NCBI RefSeq assembly: GCF_001650195.1
Contig: NZ_LXYR01000018.1
Coordinates: 1 to 64,000 of the forward strand
Direction: 5' to 3'
Length of the DNA stretch: 64,000 nucleotides
Source: Phormidesmis priestleyi BC1401
GTDB taxonomy: Bacteria > Cyanobacteriota > Cyanobacteriia > Leptolyngbyales > Leptolyngbyaceae
Below, piece after piece: positions 54,298 through 62,207 of the stretch. The notes below the pieces were generated by a model. It worked only from the letters and a program-made list of their open reading frames with translations, did no database searches and was not told the DNA's origin. The translations under genes and the position numbers were made by a program. Position 1 is the stretch's first letter, and each line of letters starts with the position of its first letter.

Positions 54298-54837
54298 ATG
54301 ACACATACGCATACGGTCGTAGCTCATCTTCCTTCTCACATGGAAGCAGAAAGGGTTGTCTTAGAACTACAAAAAGAAGGCTTCGATTTACAAAAGCTTT
54401 CGATCCTTGGTAAGGACTATCAAACTACTGAACATGTGCGCGGCTTTCTCACCTGGAAAGATACAGCCAAGGCTGGTGCTACAGGAGGGGGTTACTGGGG
54501 AAGCTTTGTGGGTGGCTTGTTTGGTATTTTGGCGGGGGCTGGAGTGGTCTTTATCCCTGGCATGGCTCCGATCGTAGTTGCGGGTCCTATTGCCGGAGTG
54601 CTAGCAGGGTGGTTGGAAGGTACGCTGGTCGGTGGCGTTGGTACTGCTGCTGTCGGAGGACTGGCGGGTGCTTTGGGAGGATTGGGCATCCCGAAACACG
54701 AGGTGCTGAAGTATGAAACTCAAGTTCAAGCGGGCGAGTTTATCATCCTGGTGACGGGTAGCGATGAGGATGTCCGTCAGGCAAAGCAAATGCTCGACAG
54801 AATCAGTCATGAAATCAGCCCGTCGGTTGCTGTCTGA
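54298..54837 (+). CDS. Glycine-rich general stress protein (17M/YflT-like)
   Basis: 179 aa from ATG 54298 (MTHTHTVVAHLPSH). An N-terminal YflT/17M-type alpha-beta domain (MEAERVVLELQKEGFDLQKLSILGKDY) is followed by two long glycine-rich hydrophobic stretches (GGYWGSFVGGLFGILAGAGVV, GTLVGGVGTAAVGGLAGALGG), which could form a membrane hairpin. The last 40 residues are an alpha-beta end (GEFIILVTGSDEDVRQAKQML). It is similar in layout to proteins of the heat and osmotic stress regulons. Cotranscribed with the downstream BON gene is possible (65 nt gap). Confidence 0.72.
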   Translation: MTHTHTVVAHLPSHMEAERVVLELQKEGFDLQKLSILGKDYQTTEHVRGFLTWKDTAKAGATGGGYWGSFVGGLFGILAGAGVVFIPGMAPIVVAGPIAGVLAGWLEGTLVGGVGTAAVGGLAGALGGLGIPKHEVLKYETQVQAGEFIILVTGSDEDVRQAKQMLDRISHEISPSVAV

Positions 54838-54902
54838 GGTTTTGCCCGAACAGCTACAGATTGACCTAACACAGAACACTCGTAAACTAAAGGACAAAGA
54901 CG

Positions 54903-55595
54903 ATGATCAGCACGATCGAGAAGACTGATATGGAACTCAAGACAGATGTGCTTTCTGAACTGGAATATGAGCCAGGTGTGAAGGTTTCAGACATCGGTGT
55001 CTTGGTAAAAGATGGCACCGTGACACTCAATGGCTATGCAGACAACTACAGCGAGAAATGGGAAGCTGTGCGTGCCGTAAAACGGATTGCTGGAGTGAAA
55101 GCGATCGCAGACGATATCGAAATCAAGCTGCTTCATCCTCTACTGCATACAGACGGAGACATTGCCGCCGCCGCTGCACAGCACATTGAGTGGAGCAGTT
55201 TAATTCCAGCAGAAAGCATTGTGGTCACGGTGCGTGAAGGCTGGCTCACGCTGGATGGCGAAGTGGAGTGGCGCTATCAGAAGAACACTGCCGAAAATGT
55301 CGTGCGGCATTTGTCAGGTGTCAAAGGAGTGTCTAATCTAATCTCAATCAAACCACAGCCAATGACAACGGCGGTCGAAACGGCAGTCGAGGCGGCGATC
55401 AAATCAGCCTTCAAACGCAGCGCTCTAGTAGATGCCAAGAAGATCCAAGTGGAGGCTGTTGGAGGAGAGGTGACACTCCGTGGCAACGTTCTGAACTTTG
55501 CCGAACTAGAGGAAGCCGAACGAGCCGCTTGGGCAGCACCAGGAGTATTTTTGGTGAACAATCAGCTCACGGTGAAGTGGTTTTCTGCGGAGTAG
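54903..55595 (+). CDS. BON-domain protein with three BON repeats
   Basis: 230 aa. Three BON domains of about 65 aa: VLSELEYEPGVKVSDIGVLVKDGTVTLNGYA, then an AAQHIEWSSLIPAESIVVTVREGWLTLDGEVEW repeat, and IKSAFKRSALVDAKKIQVEAVGGEVTLRGNV. No signal peptide is seen, unlike OsmY, so it is probably cytoplasmic. BON domains bind phospholipid and are induced by osmotic or envelope stress. Start ATG 54903; Met at 54930 is an alternative. Confidence 0.85.
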   Translation: MISTIEKTDMELKTDVLSELEYEPGVKVSDIGVLVKDGTVTLNGYADNYSEKWEAVRAVKRIAGVKAIADDIEIKLLHPLLHTDGDIAAAAAQHIEWSSLIPAESIVVTVREGWLTLDGEVEWRYQKNTAENVVRHLSGVKGVSNLISIKPQPMTTAVETAVEAAIKSAFKRSALVDAKKIQVEAVGGEVTLRGNVLNFAELEEAERAAWAAPGVFLVNNQLTVKWFSAE

Positions 55596-55756
55596 CGCTA
55601 GATTCACTACTCTCAACAAGGAACCCAAGTACTAGCTTAAACGGTCGCATGGACATCTCTACCCTGACCGTTTAATTTTCTTTTTCGTGCCACATTTGAC
55701 TGAATGGCTACTTCATAAACTTAGTTGTATTCGATAGTTTTTTATCAGGAGTCGTA

Positions 55757-56110
55757 ATGGTCAGCAAAATTGAGTTAACCAAATCTTTGCCGCGTGAGCG
55801 ATGGGGTGAGTTTTTTGATCAGTTTTCCGATGGTAATCGGGGACGGTACATCTCGATCGAAAGCATCAGTTTAGAACTCGGTGATGAAGAACTGATTCAG
55901 AACGCACCTTTGATGGCAATCGTTTACGATCGCCCTGGCAAAGGGGATGATTTGGTGATTGAAGTGGGTAAAGATGAAGTGACTTACGCTCACACGATCG
56001 ATGCACCCACTGACGTTTCAACGGGGCAAAGCTCAAACGGTCAGATGATAGCGCTTTGGATCGGTGATGCTGCTGGAACAAAAACCTTGATCAAACTGCA
56101 AGCCGATTGA
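55757..56110 (+). CDS. DUF5335 family protein
   Basis: 117 aa from ATG 55757. A compact alpha-beta protein: KIELTKSLPRERWGEFFDQFSDGNRGRYISIE, then PLMAIVYDRPGKGDDLVIEVGKDEVTYAHTID and a final ALWIGDAAGTKTLIKLQ strand. The DUF5335 family is small, of unknown function, and found next to stress genes. No membrane segment. Confidence 0.7.
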   Translation: MVSKIELTKSLPRERWGEFFDQFSDGNRGRYISIESISLELGDEELIQNAPLMAIVYDRPGKGDDLVIEVGKDEVTYAHTIDAPTDVSTGQSSNGQMIALWIGDAAGTKTLIKLQAD

Positions 56111-56358
56111 ACGATAGCTTGACGATAATCGCGATCGCTGTTTCCACACAGTTTATCACTGAGCAAAAAGATGGAGCTAGAGCATAAGACTGCTGCTAGT
56201 GTATCGCCTGATCCTGATGCCGCAGTCTCTGAAAGTCAATTCCTTTAGCATCGAACGATCGAGCAGTTGGAAAAAGGCGTTCAAGAGCGGGGTATCTACA
56301 AAGTGCTTTGATGTTGACCGCTTCACTTAAATTATCGCCCCTCTAAAAGGAGAGCCAC

Positions 56359-56952
56359 ATGAGAATTACTGAGCCTAGAATTGATGAGCAAGTTGTTAGT
56401 TCTAAGTGGACAACCACGATCGCGGTTCTGATGATCGTATTGGGAATTATTGCGATCGTCTTTCCGTTCTTTGCCAGCATTGCTTCAACTTTGGTGTTTG
56501 GCTGGGTTTTTATCCTGGCAGGCGTTGTTCAAATTGTTTATGCCTTTCAATCGAGAGGTGCAGGTCAAGTCGTCTGGAAGCTTATTCTCGGTGGTTTGTA
56601 CCTCTTCTCTGGCATTTTCGTAGTCGCAAATCCGCTCAAAGGGGTGCTCGCGTTTACGATAGTGCTGGGCGTGACCATCTTTGTGCAAGGCATCATTCAA
56701 GTGTCGATCGCGTTTCGAATGCGTCGAACTGCACCGAGATGGGGCTGGATGCTGGCAAGCGGCATCATCGGCATCATTTTCGGTATCGTCATTTGGTCGA
56801 GTCTTCCCTATAGTGCCGTTTGGCTTATTGGTACTTTGATCGGTGTCAATCTTCTGTTCGATGGCGTTTGGATGCTTACGTTGCACTCAGGACAGCGACG
56901 TGCTTTAAGTGATCCAGATTCAAGCATTGCCCACTCAAGCAAAGAACTATAG
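56359..56952 (+). CDS. HdeD family acid-resistance membrane protein
   Basis: 197 aa with six transmembrane helices arranged as three hairpins (DUF308 repeats). Helix pairs are separated by short loops: ALMIVLGIIAIVFPF, ILAGVVQIVYAF, YLFSGIFVVANPLKG and so on. In E. coli the homologue HdeD contributes to acid resistance at high cell density. It stops 1 nt before the ferrochelatase-like gene, so the two are translationally coupled or at least cotranscribed. Confidence 0.85.
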   Translation: MRITEPRIDEQVVSSKWTTTIAVLMIVLGIIAIVFPFFASIASTLVFGWVFILAGVVQIVYAFQSRGAGQVVWKLILGGLYLFSGIFVVANPLKGVLAFTIVLGVTIFVQGIIQVSIAFRMRRTAPRWGWMLASGIIGIIFGIVIWSSLPYSAVWLIGTLIGVNLLFDGVWMLTLHSGQRRALSDPDSSIAHSSKEL

Positions 56953-56953
56953 G

Positions 56954-58081
56954 ATGAGTCATCAACCTCAAGCATCGCATTCAATCACGCCGCATAACGA
57001 CGATCGCGAAGCCTTGCAGACAGATCGAGTTGCAGTTTTGCTTGCAGGATATGGCGAAGTGCAATCGTATCGCGATCTGAGTCGTTACAACCAAGCTGCG
57101 AGTAAGTACATTGCGGCTCAGTTTTTGCCCATTCCAGAGTGGCTCTATCCTACGGCGGGTCGGCTGCTCGCGCTCCAAGATTTATACAATTTTGGGGTCA
57201 AGCATGATCATTTCATCTCCCCCGAAAATGAGATGTTTGAAAAACAGCGGTTTGGGATTGAGGAACAGCTACAACACCAGTGGGGAGATCGTGTCCAGGT
57301 GTTCAAAGGCTTTTATTTCTGCCAGCCTTTTGTGCAACAAGTTGTGACAGATATCATTCAGCAAGGCTTCCAGAATTTGCTGATTTATCCTTTGCTGGTG
57401 GTAGATTCCGACTTCACAGGTAAAATCGCTGTCGAGCAGGTTAACGAAGTGATTGCAGCAACCGCATCGCAAACTGAGCCTCCACAGTCTCCCTTCAAGA
57501 CAATTCGATATATTCCAGCCTTCGCGACTGAGCCTGCTTACATTGATTTGCTGGTGCGTCAGCTAAAAGAGACACTGGTTCAGCCATTCGCGAATCGCTT
57601 TTCTGAGTCTCAGATTGGCGTTGTCTTAACCGTTCACGGAGGTCCAGAAGAAGCCAACGGATTGTTAACTGGAGTGATTGATGGGCAAGCCCTTTACGAT
57701 CGCGTAAAAGTGCAGCTACAGCATGAATATCCGCTGATCTCAATTGGTTGGATCAATCATGATATGCCTTTGATCAAATGGTCACAGCCCAATCTGAAAC
57801 AAGCCGCGAAAAACCTGATCAAAGCAGGTGCCCAAATCATTTTATTTAAACCGCTCGGCTGGGTAACAGAGAATTATGAAACCATTCTAGATGTCGAAGA
57901 TGCGATCTCATCTTTGCAGCGTCAGTATCCCACGGTGACTTACACACGGCTTGATTGCGTGAATGACGATCCCGATTTTTTGAAGATAGCAGCAGAGTGG
58001 GCAAATCCGCATATCGAAGCTATGTTGCCAGTGATGCATCGCCATGAGCATGTTCAAACTAGAAGGCTTAGTTTTGACTGA
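56954..58081 (+). CDS. Divergent ferrochelatase-family protein
   Basis: 375 aa from ATG 56954; a longer frame to 56909 overlaps hdeD and is rejected. The ferrochelatase signatures are recognisable: the catalytic His in VVLTVHGGPEEAN and the acidic GWVTENYETILDVE near the end, matching the GFVSDHxETLYDID pattern of HemH. The N-terminal part carries VLLAGYGEVQSYRDL. It lacks the chlorophyll-binding CAB tail of the cyanobacterial housekeeping HemH. It may insert another metal or act on another tetrapyrrole. Its place in a stress operon is unusual. Confidence 0.66.
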   Translation: MSHQPQASHSITPHNDDREALQTDRVAVLLAGYGEVQSYRDLSRYNQAASKYIAAQFLPIPEWLYPTAGRLLALQDLYNFGVKHDHFISPENEMFEKQRFGIEEQLQHQWGDRVQVFKGFYFCQPFVQQVVTDIIQQGFQNLLIYPLLVVDSDFTGKIAVEQVNEVIAATASQTEPPQSPFKTIRYIPAFATEPAYIDLLVRQLKETLVQPFANRFSESQIGVVLTVHGGPEEANGLLTGVIDGQALYDRVKVQLQHEYPLISIGWINHDMPLIKWSQPNLKQAAKNLIKAGAQIILFKPLGWVTENYETILDVEDAISSLQRQYPTVTYTRLDCVNDDPDFLKIAAEWANPHIEAMLPVMHRHEHVQTRRLSFD

Positions 58082-58199
58082 ACTTTGCAATCATCAGTCG
58101 CATGAGTACAGCCATTCTCATTGTGAAATCATCGCCGATCGCTGAGCGAAAAATTGGGGATCTTTACGTGACGTGCATTCAATCTAGCGGAGGCTGACT

Positions 58200-58931
58200 G
58201 TGCAGGAATTTCTGTTTGCTCTCACTCTGTCAGCTTTGCTTGTGATCAGCAACTTCATGGGAGCCATGATTGCTGAAGCATTACCCTTATCAAAACGAAC
58301 ATTAGGACTGGCACTCCATGCCGCTGGTGGGGTGCTACTCGCGATCGTATCTACCGAACTGATCCCTAGAGTCGTTATTGCCAAACCTGAGTGGGCAACG
58401 ATTCTAGCGTTGTTTCTCGGTGGAGCTTTTTTTGTCTGGGTGAATCAGCTTCTTAACTTAGGCAAAAATCGATTGCGCGGCGTGGGTCACGATACTGTTG
58501 CTTGGGTGATCTTTCTGAGTGTGGCGATCGACTTATTTGGCGATGGGTTAATGATTGGCACTAGTTTGACGATCGCGCCTCATTTAGGGGTGAAACTCGC
58601 ATCAGCGAGGGTTGTCGCTCACATTCCAGAAGGCTTTGTGACCAATGCAGAGTTCAAGAGTCAAAAGATGCCACGAACAGAGCGCTTTTTGCTATTAGCG
58701 GCATTGATCATTCCTATTTGGTTGGGCACAGCACTGGGCTATTGGGGTTTACGCGGACAAGCGGATCTTCCTAAGCTCGTTGTGCTTGCTTTTACAACAG
58801 GGACATTGATCACGGCGATCGTCGAAGAAATTCTCCCTGAAGCCCATCAAACTCAGGATACAAACGGGTCAACTTTGACGTTTATCGGAAGTTTTGCACT
58901 GGCGATGCTATTTTCTGCCTATCTGGAGTAG
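58200..58931 (+). CDS. ZIP family divalent-metal transporter
   Basis: 243 aa with about seven transmembrane helices. The ZIP hallmark residues are present: IAEALPLSKRTLGLALHAAGGVLLA, FLSVAIDLFGDGLMIG (GDG metal site) and AHIPEGFVTNAEFK, and IVEEILPEAHQ near the end. It probably takes up Zn2+, Fe2+ or Mn2+. Start GTG 58200. It is 118 nt after the ferrochelatase-like gene on the same strand. Confidence 0.8.
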   Translation: MQEFLFALTLSALLVISNFMGAMIAEALPLSKRTLGLALHAAGGVLLAIVSTELIPRVVIAKPEWATILALFLGGAFFVWVNQLLNLGKNRLRGVGHDTVAWVIFLSVAIDLFGDGLMIGTSLTIAPHLGVKLASARVVAHIPEGFVTNAEFKSQKMPRTERFLLLAALIIPIWLGTALGYWGLRGQADLPKLVVLAFTTGTLITAIVEEILPEAHQTQDTNGSTLTFIGSFALAMLFSAYLE

Positions 58932-59046
58932 TAAATTTTTGACATTGGATAAGGGCGGTAAAAGCATCCCAATTCGAGCAGTGTATCGATGAATTCATTC
59001 TGTGTTTGACCTGTTTATAAGGGTTCAATTAACTGGGGGAAAGATC

Positions 59047-59454
59047 GTGGTTGCTTCAGCACAAATAAAGAATGCGACTCAGATTGATCAACTCTGCATT
59101 AATACCATCCGTACTCTATCAATGGATGCAGTCCAGCAAGCCAATTCTGGTCATCCAGGAATACCAATGGCACTCGCGCCCGTTGCTTACTGCTTATGGC
59201 AGCAGTTTCTGCGCTTTGATCCCGACGATCCGATCTGGGCAACCCGCGATCGCTTCATTCTCTCAAACGGACACGCTTCGATGTTGCTCTACTCACTGCT
59301 GCATTTGTGCAGCGTGAAAGCGGTAAACGCTCAGTATGAAGAAGTTGGTACACTGTCCGTTATCCCGCAATACGACGGCTGGAATAATTCGGGAAATTAT
59401 GGCGATCGTCTCAGGGTACAACCCGATGGCAAGCTGTATCTTAATCTCCCTTGA
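59047..59454 (+). pseudogene. Transketolase N-terminal stump with foreign tail
   Basis: From GTG 59047 (GGGGAAAG upstream) about 105 codons read as the start of a transketolase: [56 protein letters not shown]. After about 59360 the next ~30 residues ([20 protein letters not shown]) are unrelated and end at 59454. A full transketolase has ~670 aa, so no activity is expected. This is a deletion junction. Confidence 0.78.
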
Positions 59455-59568
59455 TGGGCGATTTTGATGTTTGGGAAGCAGTAAAACAGCAAGAGATTGA
59501 TATTTAAGGCAACTCATCTTGAGCGTTCATTCAATAGTTAAAATCACCTCAATAGAAGGAAAACTTAT

Positions 59569-60084
59569 ATGTTTCAAAAGATCCTAGCTGCAATAGACTC
59601 GTCTACGATTGGACAACAAGTTTTTGACGAGTCCATTGCTATCGCCAAATGGAGTGATGCCAGCCTGATGCTGTTGCATGTGTTGTCAAACGAGGAAGAA
59701 GGCAGCCCTGTGCTGCCTATTTATGCTGTTGCGTCTCCCTATCCATTAACCCTTGAAGGCTACCCAAATCCTTTAGATTTCGATGTGTTTCGAGAGCAGT
59801 GGAAGAGTTATGAACAAAAAGGTCTGGCATTATTGAAAACATTTACGGATGAAGCAATAGCGGCAGGCGTGAGAGCTGAATTCACTCAAAGTCAAGGCAA
59901 CCCAAGTCGAACGATCTGTGATTTAGCCCGCACCTGGGAAGCTGACCATATCGTTATAGGCAGGCGGGGGCATTCTGGGCTTAGTGAGTTATTTTTGGGC
60001 AGTGTCAGCAATTATGTTCTTCATCATGCTTCTTGTTCAGTGCTAACGGTGCAAACAATTCTAGCAAAACCTGACCCTTCATAA
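59569..60084 (+). CDS. Universal stress protein (UspA family)
   Basis: 171 aa. N-terminal KILAAIDSSTIGQQVFDESIAIAKWSDASLMLLHVLS, and the ATP-binding motif G-2x-G-9x-G(S/T) as GRRGHSGLSELFLGSVSNYVLHHASCSVLTV. It should bind ATP and form dimers. USPs are typical of energy or oxygen limitation. The downstream TspO-like gene starts 1 nt after its stop. Confidence 0.92.
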   Translation: MFQKILAAIDSSTIGQQVFDESIAIAKWSDASLMLLHVLSNEEEGSPVLPIYAVASPYPLTLEGYPNPLDFDVFREQWKSYEQKGLALLKTFTDEAIAAGVRAEFTQSQGNPSRTICDLARTWEADHIVIGRRGHSGLSELFLGSVSNYVLHHASCSVLTVQTILAKPDPS

Positions 60085-60085
60085 A

Positions 60086-60874
60086 ATGAAACTCTTTACC
60101 CAAGACTCCTTTGACCCCGATCGACTACGACAAATCGCTACATTTGCCGCAGTTTTCGGCGGCATCGCGGTCAACACGATATCTAACAACCTCTTTCCCC
60201 TCAACGGGGTGCCGATGGGTGAACTTTCCACCACCCTCTTTGCTGCCGTACAAATCATCCCCGCTGACTATGCCTTCGCGATTTGGGGACTGATTTATCT
60301 CGGTCTGGTCGCTTTTGCGATCTATCAAAGCCAATCCACACAACGCCAAAATTCTGGCTTGCAGCGCAGTGGCTACCTGCTTGTATTCGCTTCTCTGGCT
60401 CAATGCGCCTGGATTTATTTATTCCTTGCCCGTCTTTTTCCGTTATCTACGATCGCCATGCTGGGGATCTTGCTTCCGCTGATTGGGATGTACCAACAGC
60501 TTGGCATTGGTCAACAGCAAGTTTCACTGCCAGAACGCTGGTTCATTCATATCCCCATCAGCCTTTATCTGGGCTGGATTACGGTTGCCACTGTGGTCAA
60601 CGTCGCGATCTCACTCTATAGTCTCAACTGGGATGGTTGGGGCATCGCTCCAACCGCTTGGGCTGTCGTGATGATGGTCGTCAGCACTGCGATCGCGATC
60701 GTCATCACCAGTCAACACCACGACATCGCCTTCTCGCTTGTCGTTGTTTGGGCATTAATCGCGATCGCCGTTCGGCAGATGGATACGCCGTTGATTGCAG
60801 TGACAGGTATGGTGATGGCGATCGTTCTAATATTAGTCTCCGCTATTTCTGCTTACCGATTAATAAAATTATAA
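60086..60874 (+). CDS. TspO/MBR-related polytopic membrane protein
   Basis: 262 aa with about seven helices. The segment DYAFAIWGLIYLGLVAFAIYQS and the aromatic SLYLGWITVATVVNVAISL stretch match the tryptophan-rich sensory (TspO/MBR) superfamily, but it is longer than classical TspO (~160 aa). Members bind porphyrins or cholesterol in other organisms; ligand unknown here. It is translationally coupled to the UspA gene. Confidence 0.76.
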   Translation: MKLFTQDSFDPDRLRQIATFAAVFGGIAVNTISNNLFPLNGVPMGELSTTLFAAVQIIPADYAFAIWGLIYLGLVAFAIYQSQSTQRQNSGLQRSGYLLVFASLAQCAWIYLFLARLFPLSTIAMLGILLPLIGMYQQLGIGQQQVSLPERWFIHIPISLYLGWITVATVVNVAISLYSLNWDGWGIAPTAWAVVMMVVSTAIAIVITSQHHDIAFSLVVVWALIAIAVRQMDTPLIAVTGMVMAIVLILVSAISAYRLIKL

Positions 60875-60939
60875 GAATTGATATCATGTCCATTCAAGAA
60901 CACCTAACCGACCTGGCTTCTAACCAGGAGATTTGTAAG

Positions 60940-62013
60940 ATGAATATTCTTTTCAAGCCACTCCAGATGGGTGATCTGACGCTCCCCAATCGGATTTTGA
61001 TGGCTCCGCTTACCCGTTCTCGTGCCGAAGACGGGCATTTACCAACTCATTTGATGGCTGAATATTATGCCCAGCGAGCCAGTGCGGGGCTGATTATTGC
61101 TGAAGCAACCATGATTATGGTCGGCAACTCTGCTTTTTGGCACGAACCGGGAATTTACTCCGATGCCCAGGTCGCTGGGTGGCAGAAAACGACGGATGCG
61201 GTTCATGCTGCTGGTGGTCGGATTTTTCTGCAAATTTGGCATGGAGGTCGGGCTTGTCATCCGCTACTAAACGATGGTCAGCAGCCCGTTGCTCCCAGCC
61301 CGATCGCGATTACAGATGATGAAGTCCATACCCCAGAAGGCAAAAAGCCCTATGTTATGCCACGAGAGCTACGGGATGATGAACTGCCCAGCATTGTAGC
61401 GGGTTTTAGGCAGGCGGCAGTCAATGCAAAAGCCGCAGGCTTTGATGGTGTAGAAGTTCATGGTGCAAATGGTTATCTGTTGGATGAGTTTCTGCGGGAT
61501 GGCTCGAATCATCGGACGGGAGCCTATGGCGGATCGATCGACAACCGGGCGAGGTTGCTGCTTGAAGTACTCGCGGCGGTATCCGAGGTCTGGGGTCGCG
61601 ATCGCGTTGGGCTGCGGATCTCACCCCTCAATAGTTTCAACAGCATGATCGATAGTGATCCGATCGGATTGTCTACCTGGCTGGCAACTAAACTCAACGA
61701 TTACCATCTTGCCTATCTCCATGTGATGCGAAGCGATTTTGCCCAAAAGCAGCATGGGGATATCTTGACTCCGATCCGTGCCCACTACAAAGGAATACTG
61801 ATCGGCAATATGGGATACACCGCCGCCGAAGCCACTGCTGCCATTGATGCGGGACAGCTTGATGCAGTTGCCTTTGGTTCTAGTTTCCTGGCGAATCCCG
61901 ATCTGCCGGAGCGGATTAAACTCGGTGCTGCGCTTAATCAACCCAACCCGGCGACATTCTATTCTCAGGGTGCAGTGGGATACACGGACTATCCAACCTT
62001 GAGCAAAGCATGA
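60940..62013 (+). CDS. Old Yellow Enzyme family NAD(P)H:flavin alkene reductase
   Basis: 357 aa from ATG 60940, 9 nt after AGGAG (60926-60930). The TIM-barrel OYE motifs are visible: LPNRILMAPLTRSRA, AQRASAGLIIAEAT, GRIFLQIWHGGRACHP (substrate His), GFDGVEVHGANGYLLDEFLRDGSNHRTGAYGGS and LRISPLNSF. It is close to NemA/XenB-type enzymes that reduce nitro compounds, enones and electrophiles. In-frame earlier starts at 60886 and 60637 would run into the upstream gene. It fits an electrophile-stress role. Confidence 0.9.
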   Translation: MNILFKPLQMGDLTLPNRILMAPLTRSRAEDGHLPTHLMAEYYAQRASAGLIIAEATMIMVGNSAFWHEPGIYSDAQVAGWQKTTDAVHAAGGRIFLQIWHGGRACHPLLNDGQQPVAPSPIAITDDEVHTPEGKKPYVMPRELRDDELPSIVAGFRQAAVNAKAAGFDGVEVHGANGYLLDEFLRDGSNHRTGAYGGSIDNRARLLLEVLAAVSEVWGRDRVGLRISPLNSFNSMIDSDPIGLSTWLATKLNDYHLAYLHVMRSDFAQKQHGDILTPIRAHYKGILIGNMGYTAAEATAAIDAGQLDAVAFGSSFLANPDLPERIKLGAALNQPNPATFYSQGAVGYTDYPTLSKA

Positions 62014-62047
62014 GGTGTTGATTCGTTAAGACTGCCCTTAGGGCAAC

Positions 62048-62100
62048 GGGTGGTGGCGGTAAAACAAATTAAATAAGAGTTGAAATGTACTCCACCACCC
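62048..62100. repeat. Inverted repeat GGGTGGTGG/CCACCACCC downstream of the OYE gene
   Basis: Arms GGGTGGTGG (62048-62056) and CCACCACCC (62092-62100) are perfect and separated by 35 nt. A small hairpin TGCCC-TTA-GGGCA lies just upstream (62033-62045). The pair could terminate the stress operon transcript before the P-type ATPase, but there is no long T-tract. Confidence 0.45.
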
Positions 62101-62207
62101 CAGGGTTGAGTAGCTCAGACTATTGACCTCACAATTTCCTCAAACTTGGCATTTAGCATCAAGCTTAATTAACCTATTTCTGATGTTTCACAGAAAAAAT
62201 TAAGATT

